Of a stretch of DNA of 64,000 nt, positions 41,167 to 50,336 are shown piece by piece. Under the pieces are notes generated by a model. That model was not told where the DNA came from. It did not search any database and was given only the letters and a program-made list of their open reading frames with translations. The DNA comes from Bacillus pumilus (GTDB lineage: Bacteria > Bacillota > Bacilli > Bacillales > Bacillaceae): the NCBI GenBank assembly GCA_001938995.1, contig MKZN01000011.1:1-64000 (forward strand), written 5' to 3'. Position 1 is the stretch's first letter. Each line of letters starts with the position of its first letter. Both the position numbers and the translations under genes were made by a program.

Positions 41167-41709
41167 ATGACAGTAGCAATGATTAACAGTGAGAATTTTT
41201 CTATGGACTTTTTCAATACTCCTTACATTAAAGGAGTGATTCAAAAAGAACTAAGAAGTAAGGTAAATCAACAAGACCAAGAAGATGTAATGCAAGATAT
41301 AGTTTACGGTCTATTAAAATACCTGCAGAATCATGAAGTCCCACAAGATAAAATGAAATTTGTAATCATTACTGTCATTCGGCGCGGTGTCATTGCCTAT
41401 TACCGCAGAAAAAACACGATTAAACATAAAATGCTTTATAGTGCGATGACCTCTGAGAATGATTACGAAAAATACAACCGTTCTTTAGAACACCTTCATG
41501 AGGATGACCCAATGGTGTTTACGGACTTTTGTGTTGATTACTATGAAAAATACCGCAACCATCTCAGTGAGAACGAACAACAGCTCATGGATACCATCAT
41601 ATCTGACGGAGGTGTAATTACCAATATGGCAGATATTTGTCGCGATTTAAATATACATAAATGTACAGGCACTCGCGCGATTAATAAACTACGCAGTTTA
41701 TGCAGGTAG
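41167..41709 (+). CDS. Sigma-70-like transcription factor
   Basis: 180 aa from ATG 41167 behind TTGGGGGA. DQEDVMQDIVYGLLKYLQN and FVIITVIRRGVIAYYRRKN look like sigma region 2; LSENEQQLMDTIISDGGVIT, MADICRDLNIHKCTGTRAIN, KLRSL are a region-4 helix-turn-helix. It may direct RNA polymerase to phage promoters; the GCAAC-N17-CACT motifs are candidate targets. Call by domain pattern only. Confidence 0.6.
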   Translation: MTVAMINSENFSMDFFNTPYIKGVIQKELRSKVNQQDQEDVMQDIVYGLLKYLQNHEVPQDKMKFVIITVIRRGVIAYYRRKNTIKHKMLYSAMTSENDYEKYNRSLEHLHEDDPMVFTDFCVDYYEKYRNHLSENEQQLMDTIISDGGVITNMADICRDLNIHKCTGTRAINKLRSLCR

Positions 41710-42000
41710 TTTAATCTCATTGTATTGTACGTACAGTATACAACATGAAAATAAAGATTGCAAATTTATTTTTAAAAAATGTGCAACTATACCCTAACCA
41801 GAGCTACTTTTATAAAGTTAGGCTCCTTTAGAATGACTAAAGTATACAAAACAATACGTACATTTGCAACCCTGCACAGAGTGTTGGGTTGTTTTTTGTA
41901 TTCACTTTTATTTTTATTTCTTTGCAACCCGACCCAAGCCAGTATCACTACTTAATTACGCGAGACAAAATCTTGCACTTTAGAAATTAGGAGGAGTTAT
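41710..42000 (+). promoter_or_regulatory. Control gap before the ssDNA-binding gene
   Basis: Holds TGTACGTACA followed by GTATA (41726-41740), a GCAAC-N17-TACTT motif (41783-41816), a terminator (AACCC ... GGGTT, TTTTTTG, 41866-41898) and a second motif GCAAC-N17-CACTA-CTTAATT (41924-41957) just before the gene. Thus the terminator separates an upstream from a downstream promoter-like element. Confidence 0.55.
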
Positions 42001-43104
42001 ATGTCTACTTACACGCAAGGATTAGATTCATTTCTTTCTGGAGGTGGTGGAACAGAATTTATCACATTCAAAGAAAACGAACCTAAAACACTATTATTCA
42101 TTGATTGGGGAGAGCAACTACTCTCTGTTAGGGAACATTATGACTCATCTTTAAACCCTAAATACATTAGATGCCCTGGTAAGGATGTATGCCCGCTATG
42201 CGCAGCAAATCCGTCTAGATACCCTTCCCAAAAGGCAAAGTTTAGAGTCTATGATGCACAAGATGGAAAAATTAAAATTGTCAACCTGTCAAAAAAACAT
42301 GTTCAATCGTTAAACCAAAACTTCAATTTTGACCAAGTAGACCCTAGACAGGAGTTTGTGACAATTTACAGGTCTGGAAGTGGGGCTTCGGATACGCAGT
42401 ATCAGGCGCGTAGAGCAAACCCAGCACCTAATTACCCTAACCTGCAGGCAATGGAAATGCCCGATATTATGGAACAAATCACACCTCATACACCAGAGCA
42501 AATTACTGGTTTTATGCAGGCGTTATTGAACTCTACCCCACCATACCCTGGTACAGGTCAGCAATATGGTGGACATCAAGGAGGTTTCCCTCCTCAACAG
42601 CAATTTGGAGGTGCACCAGGAGGATTTCCTCCGCAGCAGCAACAGCAGCAGTTCGGTGGACAACCTGGTGGTTTCCCACCACAACAACAATTCGGCGGGG
42701 CACCTGCACAAGGCGGATTCCCGCCACAACAACAGCAGCAGCAATTCGGTGGACAGCCTGGAGGGTTTGCTCCACAACAAGGTACGCAAGGAGCTCCGCC
42801 ACCTCCACCACAACAGCAACAGTTTGGAGGAGCACCAGGAGGATTCCCTCCTCCACAAGAAACGCCAGGAGGTTTCCCACCTCAGCAACAACAGCAACAA
42901 GCGCCACCACAACAACCGCCTGCAGAAGGATTTAACCAATCCCCACCAGGTAACTTTGGTCAAGGTAATGCTGGCTTTAATCAACCAGATGCTCAACCTA
43001 ATGCAGGACAACCAGATCCAGCAGCACAAGGGCAAACTCAATACGATGACAGACAGATGCCCCAAGGAGATGCAAATGCGCCCACCGGTAATCTACCTTG
43101 GTAA
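42001..43104 (+). CDS. Single-stranded DNA-binding protein with P/Q/G repeat tail
   Basis: 367 aa. The N-terminal 170 residues hold an OB-like domain with a zinc-type CPGKDVCPLC, in the style of phage ssDNA-binding proteins. Residues about 180-310 are a low-complexity linker of repeated GGFPPQQQFGG-like units, and the last 60 are Asn/Pro/Asp-rich with DDRQMPQGDANAPTGNLPW, like the acidic tip by which SSBs recruit partners. AGGAGG before the ATG, terminator after it. It coats single strands at the fork. Confidence 0.8.
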   Translation: MSTYTQGLDSFLSGGGGTEFITFKENEPKTLLFIDWGEQLLSVREHYDSSLNPKYIRCPGKDVCPLCAANPSRYPSQKAKFRVYDAQDGKIKIVNLSKKHVQSLNQNFNFDQVDPRQEFVTIYRSGSGASDTQYQARRANPAPNYPNLQAMEMPDIMEQITPHTPEQITGFMQALLNSTPPYPGTGQQYGGHQGGFPPQQQFGGAPGGFPPQQQQQQFGGQPGGFPPQQQFGGAPAQGGFPPQQQQQQFGGQPGGFAPQQGTQGAPPPPPQQQQFGGAPGGFPPPQETPGGFPPQQQQQQAPPQQPPAEGFNQSPPGNFGQGNAGFNQPDAQPNAGQPDPAAQGQTQYDDRQMPQGDANAPTGNLPW

Positions 43105-43114
43105 TTAGTTAAAT

Positions 43115-43140
43115 GAGGCGAGAAATCGCCTCTTTTCTTT
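43115..43140 (+). terminator. Terminator after ssDNA-binding gene
   Basis: GAGGCGA, loop GAAA, TCGCCTC then TTTTCTTTT. Confidence 0.9.
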
Positions 43141-43170
43141 TGATTAATACTAGCTGGGAGGAGTAATAGC

Positions 43171-45744
43171 ATGGCTGAGGATATTAAGAAAGAGTTAGAA
43201 AAAGCAATGGATAAATTAAAGACTCATCCAGAGGATGCAGGGGAAGTAAGAACCATTGAAAAAGAAAAAGTTAAAAAAGCCAGCAAAGGTCCTAATAAAA
43301 AAGAAAAGCAGATTATGGAGTTGGCGGAGAGCATTGAGGTACCGGAAAATTATCGTTTAATAAATACGCCTGAACTTCTGGATAAGCTTATACAGCATTA
43401 CAAAATGTATAAACGTATGTGGAACAGATCAAAGACCTATACCTTCTTAGATACTGAGACATACGGGTTAAATCCATTTAAAGATGAGATCGTTTCAATC
43501 TCTTTAGGGTTTATGGATGATAACCATTTCCATATCCCACTGCGCCCATTTAAGCATGAAATGTCTAAGCATCTTCCTACACTAACCTTGGATCAAGTGG
43601 TTTCAGCGCTTAAGCCTTTCTTTGAAGCAGATAAGCTGCTGGTTTTGGCCAACAGTAAATTTGATATACATGTCCTTTACAACTGGTGCAACATAGACAT
43701 CACATTTAACATCCATTGGGATACTGTAATTGCTGGCGGATTGCTAAATGAAAACCACCTTAAAGGATTAAAAGAATGGTACAAAGGCTATGCCCTACCC
43801 GATTTAATTAAACGCGGAATCATCAAAGATGAAACAAAGTTACCTACGTTTAAATTCGGTAGCATGTTCGATAAAATCCCATTCGACCAGATCCCTCACA
43901 AACTTGCGATTTATTACGCTTGTCACGATACCTTTATGACTAAGGCAGTTTTTGAGTTCCAAAAATCAGTTATGTATAACCCATTATTCCAATTAGACCG
44001 TATCCAGAAACTTTTCTGGGAAGTTGAAATGCCATTAATAGCAGTTCTTGCTACTGCAGAACGCAGGGGAATTGCAGTAGATGGTGACTTCTTATCTAAA
44101 GATATAGGAGATGCACTTAAGAAAAAGCTGCAGGAGATAACGCAAGAGATTTACTCTCACTTAGGTGAAGAAATTGTACTTGAAAAAACAAAAAACAGAA
44201 CCAAGAACAAAATAAAATATAAAGAGCCCTACACGTCCATAGAGCCTTTCAAACTCAGTTCTCCTAAACAGTTGGCTCAAAAGCTTTATGTTGACCATCG
44301 GATATTAGAAGAGGTTATGGAGTACGATAAAAAGCTTAAAAAGAAAGTCCCTAAAAAGAAGACTGATAAGAAAACCCTTCAAGCGAATGAAAATACCCAC
44401 CCTGTAATTAAGTACATCCTAGAATACCGAGGACTTAGTAAGTTAATCGAGGCGTTCTGCGATAAGCTACCTCTCCAAGCACAAGGAACAAAAGACGGGA
44501 AAGTGCACTGCAGCTATAACCAATTAGTTAGGACCGGACGTATGAGCTGTAAAGAGCCTAACCTTCAACAAGTGCCTTCAAAATTTGATCTGATTCGGTA
44601 CGCTTTCCGTGCAGACGAAGGTAGACTATTGGCCTCTCTGGATTTCTCGCAGCAGGAGCTACGGTGGTTAGCGATACTTACTCAGGATCCTGCCCTACTT
44701 GAGGTTTATACAAAAGGACTGGACATGCACAGCAGGATCACATGCCAAATTTATGGTTTTGACTATGACATGTTTGAGCAGATTAGAAACTTTGAAGGCG
44801 ATAGCGAAAAGGAAACAAGTGACAATATCGAAAAAATTAAGGCTAAATGGCAAGGTACTCCTGAGATTACCCACGCATTTACAGTAGCTGGTGTTGCGGT
44901 GGGCGATTTAGCTGAGTTGGTGCCGAAGCTGGCTTCCACGTTCGAGTCAAAACGGAAAAGTACTAAGTCCGTGGTATTCGGAACTGTTTACGGCATCACT
45001 GAGATTGGATTGGCTGCACAAATAAACGGCACCAAAGAAGAGGCTAAGAAGTTAATAGATTCATTTAAAGCGAGCTTACCAGGATACCTAGCATGGGAGG
45101 CTGAGGTCCATAGAAAAGTAATGGAAGACACCTATGTTGAGACTGTGTTGGGACGTAAGAGAAGGTTTGGTGAGACTATTGCGGAAGCAAAATCATCAGA
45201 CTTGTATAAGAAACGCAACTGGCACTACTTGCTTGAAAAAGTAAAAAGACAGGCAACTAACACAGGTATCCAAGGGACTTCCGCAGACCAGGTTAAAAAG
45301 GCTATGGTCGATCTTTTCTACCCAACACGACCTGACGGTACGCGGTGCTTTGATCGTCTCGAATGGCTAACAAACAACTATAAATCAGTACTAGAGGTTC
45401 ATGACATCCATCTTCTTTTACAAGTTCACGATGAGCTTGTATTCGATATACCAGAAAATGTAGAGTACTCTGCTTTGAAAGAATTGGCTCAAGTCATGCA
45501 AAATGCTATCCCAACGGAACATTTGGGTGTGACATTTAAATCCGATATTGAAGTTTCTCCTTATTGGGGAGGAAAGTTTTCACCAGAGCAAGTTGGCAAA
45601 ATTGCCTCAGGTGAATTGGATTGGAAAGTCATATTTGCTGAGGAAGTTGAAACCAAGATGGAGAAGCAGCTTGGATATGAGTATGAGCTTGGCATGTTTA
45701 AAGAAGAAGATGAGGATGATGACTCCAATGACACAGCAGCCTAA
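43171..45744 (+). CDS. polA: Family A DNA polymerase with 3'-5' exonuclease
   Basis: 857 aa, GGGAGGAG before the ATG. A lysine-rich N-terminus is followed by the exonuclease motif FLDTETYGL (ExoI, about residue 91) and further exonuclease parts. Polymerase motif A is LDFSQQELRWLAIL, motif B RKSTKSVVFGTVYGI, motif C LQVHDELVFDI. There is no 5' nuclease domain. This is the phage replicative polymerase. The end is acidic (KEEDEDDDSND) and overlaps the next gene. Confidence 0.96.
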   Translation: MAEDIKKELEKAMDKLKTHPEDAGEVRTIEKEKVKKASKGPNKKEKQIMELAESIEVPENYRLINTPELLDKLIQHYKMYKRMWNRSKTYTFLDTETYGLNPFKDEIVSISLGFMDDNHFHIPLRPFKHEMSKHLPTLTLDQVVSALKPFFEADKLLVLANSKFDIHVLYNWCNIDITFNIHWDTVIAGGLLNENHLKGLKEWYKGYALPDLIKRGIIKDETKLPTFKFGSMFDKIPFDQIPHKLAIYYACHDTFMTKAVFEFQKSVMYNPLFQLDRIQKLFWEVEMPLIAVLATAERRGIAVDGDFLSKDIGDALKKKLQEITQEIYSHLGEEIVLEKTKNRTKNKIKYKEPYTSIEPFKLSSPKQLAQKLYVDHRILEEVMEYDKKLKKKVPKKKTDKKTLQANENTHPVIKYILEYRGLSKLIEAFCDKLPLQAQGTKDGKVHCSYNQLVRTGRMSCKEPNLQQVPSKFDLIRYAFRADEGRLLASLDFSQQELRWLAILTQDPALLEVYTKGLDMHSRITCQIYGFDYDMFEQIRNFEGDSEKETSDNIEKIKAKWQGTPEITHAFTVAGVAVGDLAELVPKLASTFESKRKSTKSVVFGTVYGITEIGLAAQINGTKEEAKKLIDSFKASLPGYLAWEAEVHRKVMEDTYVETVLGRKRRFGETIAEAKSSDLYKKRNWHYLLEKVKRQATNTGIQGTSADQVKKAMVDLFYPTRPDGTRCFDRLEWLTNNYKSVLEVHDIHLLLQVHDELVFDIPENVEYSALKELAQVMQNAIPTEHLGVTFKSDIEVSPYWGGKFSPEQVGKIASGELDWKVIFAEEVETKMEKQLGYEYELGMFKEEDEDDDSNDTAA

Positions 45745-46510
45745 AGTACGATCCCAAGACATTAAGAAAGCATTAAGTGTGCGACATCGATTAGACCTGT
45801 TTTTGACTGAGGTTAAAAATGGTCCCACAATGACGGGATTAAAAGTAATCGATGCGCTTGCTGTAGCAAAGAGCTGGAGCAAGCCTTGTATATCAGGATA
45901 TGAAATTAAGGTAAGCAGGAATGATTTTTTAAGGGATACCAAATGGCCTGCTTATTTAGAAATGACCAATCGATTCTCATTTGTCTGCCCTAAAGGATTA
46001 ATCTCACCTGATGAGTTACCAAAGAACGTGGGATTAATCTATTTCAACCCAGACAAAGGAACATTATATACAAAAAGAGCCCCTATTTTCAGGCAAATCA
46101 ATCTGCCTGAAAATATGCTCTATTACCTTCTAATGAATCGTGTAGACAGTGCGAGTTACCCCTTCTTTAATAGCAAAGCAGAGTATTTTAAAGAGTACCT
46201 TGAAAATAAAAGCGGAAATAAAGGACTCGGCAAAGCTGTTAAAACAAAGCTGACGAAAGAAGTAGACAGTCTCCAAAGAAAAGTAGATCGATTAGAGAAG
46301 GAAAACACAATGCTCTCAAATGATGCGGGTGCAGCTAGAGAAGTTAAAGACCTTTTAAACAACCTAGGTATCTATGTATTTAATTCATCTGATATACCAA
46401 AGCATGTAAAAGGTTTGATCAGAAGCAACCTCCCGACCTCAACAAGGAATGCCATTAAAAAAATAAACGAAGATTTGTCTAAAATTGTGTCTTCTATGGA
46501 AGGACAGTGA
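45728..46510 (+). CDS. MmcB-like nuclease-fold protein with coiled coil
   Basis: 260 aa (ATG 45728; in-frame ATGs at 45716 and 45719 are equally possible). The first 120 residues show a restriction-endonuclease-like core: a helix, CISGYEIKVSRNDFLRDTKW with E-x-K, and strand NRFSFVCPKGLI, as in the MmcB family of DNA-repair proteins. A coiled coil (KEVDSLQRKVDRLEKENTML) follows. It overlaps polA and is likely co-expressed with it. Nuclease activity is inferred. Confidence 0.6.
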   Translation: MTQQPKVRSQDIKKALSVRHRLDLFLTEVKNGPTMTGLKVIDALAVAKSWSKPCISGYEIKVSRNDFLRDTKWPAYLEMTNRFSFVCPKGLISPDELPKNVGLIYFNPDKGTLYTKRAPIFRQINLPENMLYYLLMNRVDSASYPFFNSKAEYFKEYLENKSGNKGLGKAVKTKLTKEVDSLQRKVDRLEKENTMLSNDAGAAREVKDLLNNLGIYVFNSSDIPKHVKGLIRSNLPTSTRNAIKKINEDLSKIVSSMEGQ

Positions 46511-46517
46511 ATTAGAT

Positions 46518-46712
46518 ATGCACTCCCTAGAGAGAGAAAATATAGAGCTACGCCAGGCACTGGCTGAGGTCATATCTGAAAACGAGAAATTAAAGGCTGA
46601 ACGAAAGACTGCAACTGCTGCGATGTTTCGACTACTTATTTCTAATGTAGAGGTAATGGATCAGTGCATGCCTGACAAAAGATCAAATAGAAGGCTTATT
46701 GGGGGGTATTGA
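46518..46712 (+). CDS. Small coiled-coil protein
   Basis: 64 aa from ATG 46518, 7 bp after the previous stop. MHSLERENIELRQALAEVIS is a heptad-like coil. No strong ribosome-binding site. Possibly a partner of the coiled-coil MmcB-like protein upstream. Confidence 0.5.
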   Translation: MHSLERENIELRQALAEVISENEKLKAERKTATAAMFRLLISNVEVMDQCMPDKRSNRRLIGGY

Positions 46713-46713
46713 A

Positions 46714-47061
46714 ATGAAAGTGAAAATTACAGACTATCAGGCGGAAGCTATAGAAAATATTCGGCAATCAGGGGAATTAGATGATGAAGGAATTTTAAGT
46801 AGGTACGGTGATTTTCAAGGGAAGCAACGTGTACTTAATGATTTGACTAAACTGCAACTTGCTGCAGCACTCATCAATGGGTATGAGGTGATCCGATATC
46901 CGCACTTAGATAAGGTAAAAGACTATTACGATGCAAATGTAGTAGCACATGAAGCAAGTACCCCTGAAAGTAGAAGGTCTTATTACACATCAGGGGTTGA
47001 ATCCGGTATTAGACTAACTTTAGAGAAACTTGGAATACGTATAGAAGGGATAAATGCGTAA
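46714..47061 (+). CDS. Hypothetical protein
   Basis: 115 aa from ATG 46714 behind GGGGGGT. Helical (YQAEAIENIRQSGELDDEGI). Shares its last base with the ATG of the next gene. Not recognised. Confidence 0.55.
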   Translation: MKVKITDYQAEAIENIRQSGELDDEGILSRYGDFQGKQRVLNDLTKLQLAAALINGYEVIRYPHLDKVKDYYDANVVAHEASTPESRRSYYTSGVESGIRLTLEKLGIRIEGINA

Positions 47062-48536
47062 TGACTAAACAAGCTAATATACACACGACTACTCGTTATA
47101 ATACGGAGAAAAGAGTTGCAAATGTAGGTGAATTTATCCTAATCACCCAAAACAGTAAAACACCTAACCCATCTTATAGGGATGGAGATGTTGTTATTGT
47201 AGAGAGTATAGCCCCTTATGGCGTATACGGACCTGGCAATAAAGGGATCATTTGGGCGGCGGATTATGAAGTAATAATTCAAAAATACACGCCGACACCA
47301 GATCTGAATCATATGGACTTAGAAACATTACTTTCTCTAAATAACCAAGTGATGTCTAGAATTAGAGAATTGTACAATACAGCCCTATCTTCAGGGTTTA
47401 ATGCTGCAGGGACTGTCACAGGACGGTTTAGCCCTAATGGACTTGCTTTTAAAGTGGATACTCGATCAGATCAACAGAAGCGGGATGATATTGTTGAAAA
47501 GGCCAAAGACTATATTGAGTCTATTTCTTTGAACGATGTTAACGATAATGGCGTTCTTTACAGTCACGAATTTATCGTAAATGCTGAGAAAAGAACCGTT
47601 GTAGTTTTAAGGCGATCGCCAGGAACAACCAAGATTCATTCTAAAGGAATCGCTAAATGTTCTCCTAACGACTGCTTCAACGCCCACATAGGTAAGGCTA
47701 TTGCACTGATACGTGCATTAGGACTCGAAGTACCTTATGAGTTTCTAAATGTACCTCTGCCTACAGAAGTTCGTGTGGGTGATGTGGTTGAGTATCGAGG
47801 GGTGTTTGGTGGTTTAAAGGTTACGACAATTGTACCGGATACCCAATATGTATCATCCCCAAATAACGAGGCAGCACTGAGTTCTTATGCTTCTGAAAAG
47901 GGGAGGATTATTGATGATTCGAGGACTCACCTTAGTCAAGAAAAATCACATGATTCAGATAAAGTCACTATAAAATTAGAAACTCATGAATTGAATAGAA
48001 GTCCGGTTCAGCTTCAACGCGAGCAAATTGTTGAAAGAGCTAAGGATGACTTCAAAAAACTGAGTACAACTTATCTACCAGGGTGCCCTTCAATGGGAGG
48101 TGGGGTAGCGGCTTTTAGTCCGTCAACGGAATCAGTTGATGTGCATGTTAATGCAGATAAACGTGCAGTTACTGTTTTGATTACCTACATTTCCAATCGA
48201 GGTGGGAAAAAGCGAGTGTCCTTTCGTGGGATAGCCAAATGCATGCCTACTGAATGTTTCAATGTCCATATCGGTAAGGCTATTGCTTTAAGGAGGGCAT
48301 TAGGACTCGAAGTACCTTACGAGTATCTTCATGCCCCACAACCTACAGAAGTGCGGGCTGGAGACATTATTGAATGTAAAGACCCTAGTGGAGATAAAAC
48401 CAAGTTTAAAGTAGAGCGTGTAGAGAAAGGCAGAGCGTATAAATCGAAACACACTTATGTTCGCTTAGACGCAGGTAGTCATTACGGTGGACTTGTTACT
48501 AATCCAAAGACAGTAGACGATTCACAAGAAATTTAA
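47061..48536 (+). CDS. Protein with an internal domain duplication
   Basis: 491 aa. A domain at about 140-240 (VNAEKRTVVVLRR, GIAKCSPNDCFNAHIGKAIA, LIRALGLEVPYEFL, PTEVRVGD) recurs at about 360-460 (VNADKRAVTVLIT, GIAKCMPTECFNVHIGKAIA, LRRALGLEVPYEYL, PTEVRAGD). The copies are close to identical across the GIAKC...VPYE core. Each ends with a GD-strand like a small barrel. Family not recognised; followed by a terminator. Confidence 0.65.
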   Translation: MTKQANIHTTTRYNTEKRVANVGEFILITQNSKTPNPSYRDGDVVIVESIAPYGVYGPGNKGIIWAADYEVIIQKYTPTPDLNHMDLETLLSLNNQVMSRIRELYNTALSSGFNAAGTVTGRFSPNGLAFKVDTRSDQQKRDDIVEKAKDYIESISLNDVNDNGVLYSHEFIVNAEKRTVVVLRRSPGTTKIHSKGIAKCSPNDCFNAHIGKAIALIRALGLEVPYEFLNVPLPTEVRVGDVVEYRGVFGGLKVTTIVPDTQYVSSPNNEAALSSYASEKGRIIDDSRTHLSQEKSHDSDKVTIKLETHELNRSPVQLQREQIVERAKDDFKKLSTTYLPGCPSMGGGVAAFSPSTESVDVHVNADKRAVTVLITYISNRGGKKRVSFRGIAKCMPTECFNVHIGKAIALRRALGLEVPYEYLHAPQPTEVRAGDIIECKDPSGDKTKFKVERVEKGRAYKSKHTYVRLDAGSHYGGLVTNPKTVDDSQEI

Positions 48537-48543
48537 TTAGTAA

Positions 48544-48570
48544 AGGCAGCCCATAGGCTGTCTTTTTTAT
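48544..48570 (+). terminator. Terminator after 47061 gene
   Basis: GGCAGCC, loop CATA, GGCTGTC then TTTTTTATTTT; the GCAAC motif starts right after. Confidence 0.88.
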
Positions 48571-48573
48571 TTT

Positions 48574-48607
48574 GCAACCACGCGACCCTCCTCCCCACTC
48601 TTTTATT
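48574..48607 (+). promoter_or_regulatory. GCAAC-N17-CACTC-TTTTATT promoter-like motif
   Basis: GCAAC (48574-48578), 17 C-rich bases, CACTCTTTTATT. It lies 4 bases after a terminator T-run and 40 bp before the Xpf-like gene. One of the clearest examples. Confidence 0.55.
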
Positions 48608-48646
48608 ACCGGTTAATTTTAGTGGTTATAGGAGGCGCAGTAGATA

Positions 48647-49153
48647 GTGAATGACTTGATACTTGAGTATACCGACACACTCACTTACGTGAAACAGATG
48701 CATAAGCAAATGGATGCAACCAATAGAGACTTTAACGCAGTTTCGAGAATAATCAGCGATCTTGAGTACTCTGTAAGTTGGATGAAAAATAAGCGACAGC
48801 CAGAGTTGAAAAGATCACTAGAACGCAGATCGTTTGCTCAAAGAACAGTTCCAATATCTGAGGAGATTATATGTAATTTAGCGTTCTATGCTTCCCCTAC
48901 GATAGAGGAAGCTGAGTACAAGATAAGTAGTTTCGATATGAATAGGATTGAAACAGCGATGCAGTATTTAACGAAGAGAGAGCGTGAGATTTACATGTGC
49001 ATTGTAGTTGAAGAAATGACCTTTAGTAAATGTGCTGAACTTTTTGGGGTTGCCAAGGGTACCATCCAAGTTACCATGAACCGAGCTAAGAAGAAAATCA
49101 GTAAACAAGTACAGTTAATGAAAGAGAAAAATATAAATCCATGCAACTCATGA
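48647..49153 (+). CDS. xpf: Xpf-like late transcription regulator
   Basis: 168 aa from GTG behind GGAGGCGC. YTDTLTYVKQMHKQMD, ISDLEYSVSWMKNKRQPELK and SLERRS match the start of the Xpf/positive control factor family of Bacillus prophage PBSX, and LTKREREIYMCIVVEEMTFS, KCAELFGVAKGTIQVTMNRA is a sigma region-4 helix-turn-helix. Xpf turns on late promoters. Here it precedes ligase and may activate structural genes outside the window. Confidence 0.8.
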   Translation: MNDLILEYTDTLTYVKQMHKQMDATNRDFNAVSRIISDLEYSVSWMKNKRQPELKRSLERRSFAQRTVPISEEIICNLAFYASPTIEEAEYKISSFDMNRIETAMQYLTKREREIYMCIVVEEMTFSKCAELFGVAKGTIQVTMNRAKKKISKQVQLMKEKNINPCNS

Positions 49154-49176
49154 AAGCCTGTACCCACTCTTTCTAT
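49143..49176 (+). promoter_or_regulatory. GCAAC-N17-CACTC-TTTCTAT promoter-like motif
   Basis: GCAAC overlaps the end of the Xpf-like gene; CACTCTTTCTAT follows after 17 bp. An AT-rich leader (49188-49235) leads to the ligase gene. Confidence 0.5.
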
Positions 49177-49252
49177 CGAGAAGGTAAACAAATTAATAAA
49201 TTTATTTATATACAAATAGATTTATTGATTTATTTTGAAAGGAGCCAGTAAA

Positions 49253-50335
49253 TTGAGAGACTATCCGTTGGAGAATGTTGTAATGCCTATGGGCGGGACA
49301 TCTGTAAAAGATCCCAATAAACTAGAAAAACTCATGCAAGACCCAAGCTATATTGCTGAAGAGAAGATGGACGGTATCAGGCAGTTGAGTATTGGCGGTA
49401 GGTTTTTTGGACGAAACCTAGCTAAAGCTGATGGCCTGCCTGTAGAGAAGACAGCCAATATTCCACACTTACATGAGATATTAAAGCAATACCCTAACCT
49501 AATACTGGACGGAGAATTATACTTTCCAGGAAAAAATTCAAATGCAGTCACAGAAATTACAGGATGCTTACCTGAAAAGGCAATTGAGAGGCAAGCAAAG
49601 TCAGGTTACCTCTCCTACTGCATCTATGACATCTTGCGTGATGGCGAGGGTAATTGGTTAATTGACTTGCCTTGGAAAATAAGGCGGGCACATTTAGAAA
49701 GAGTTTTCACAGCGTTGTTTAGTGAATCGCCATATGTTGAGATTTCACAGTACACATCGAGCCCCCAAAAGAAATCAGAACTTCTACAACAAGTATTAGA
49801 TTCTGGCGGTGAAGGTATCATGCTCAAAAACATTGAGGGTAAATACACGCCGGACAAAAAGCCTCGATGGAATTGGGTAAAGGTGAAAAGAGAAATCACA
49901 TCGGATGTAGTAATAACCGGCTTTAAGCCTCCTGTCAAAGAGTACACAGGGAAAGAAATTGAACAATGGCGTTATTGGGAAGATTCGGACGGGAACCTCC
50001 ATGAGTTATCGGGAGGCAGTAAAGAAGCAGAAGAGCTTGCTAATGCCATCAAAACCGCAATTACTCCTGTAACTAAGTACTATTTTAATTCATGGATTGG
50101 TGCTATTGAGTTCGCCCAATACACTGCAGCAGGCGAATTACTGCCCGTTGGATTTTGTTCAGGGTTTCCTGAAAATGTACGCAAGAAGATGTCCACTGAA
50201 CCAAATGAATTTATTGGAACTTGCTTAGAAATCATGGCTCATGTACGGACAAAAGATTTGAAATTCAAGCACCCTCAATTCAAAAGATTGCGACCTGATA
50301 AGTCACCTAAAGATTGTGTTGTGGGGGTGGATTGA
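49253..50335 (+). CDS. lig: ATP-dependent DNA ligase
   Basis: 360 aa from TTG 49253 behind GAAAGGAG (an upstream TTG at 49235 has none). Nucleotidyltransferase motifs: I EEKMDGIRQ with the adenylated Lys, Ia FFGRN, III LDGELYFPG, IV EGIMLKN, V WVKVK; the final 120 residues form the OB-type domain. It seals nicks and Okazaki fragments with ATP, unlike the NAD ligase of Bacillus hosts. Confidence 0.93.
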   Translation: MRDYPLENVVMPMGGTSVKDPNKLEKLMQDPSYIAEEKMDGIRQLSIGGRFFGRNLAKADGLPVEKTANIPHLHEILKQYPNLILDGELYFPGKNSNAVTEITGCLPEKAIERQAKSGYLSYCIYDILRDGEGNWLIDLPWKIRRAHLERVFTALFSESPYVEISQYTSSPQKKSELLQQVLDSGGEGIMLKNIEGKYTPDKKPRWNWVKVKREITSDVVITGFKPPVKEYTGKEIEQWRYWEDSDGNLHELSGGSKEAEELANAIKTAITPVTKYYFNSWIGAIEFAQYTAAGELLPVGFCSGFPENVRKKMSTEPNEFIGTCLEIMAHVRTKDLKFKHPQFKRLRPDKSPKDCVVGVD

Positions 50336-50336
50336 T

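Noticed and set aside
41868..41890. GCAACCC at 41866 as another motif copy
   Set aside because: It is the left arm of a terminator and no CACT/TTT half lies 17 bp downstream.
42523..43108. Long open frames on the other frames and strand across the ssDNA-binding gene
   Set aside because: They result from the CAA/CCA/GGA-rich repeat and have no start signals or sensible composition.
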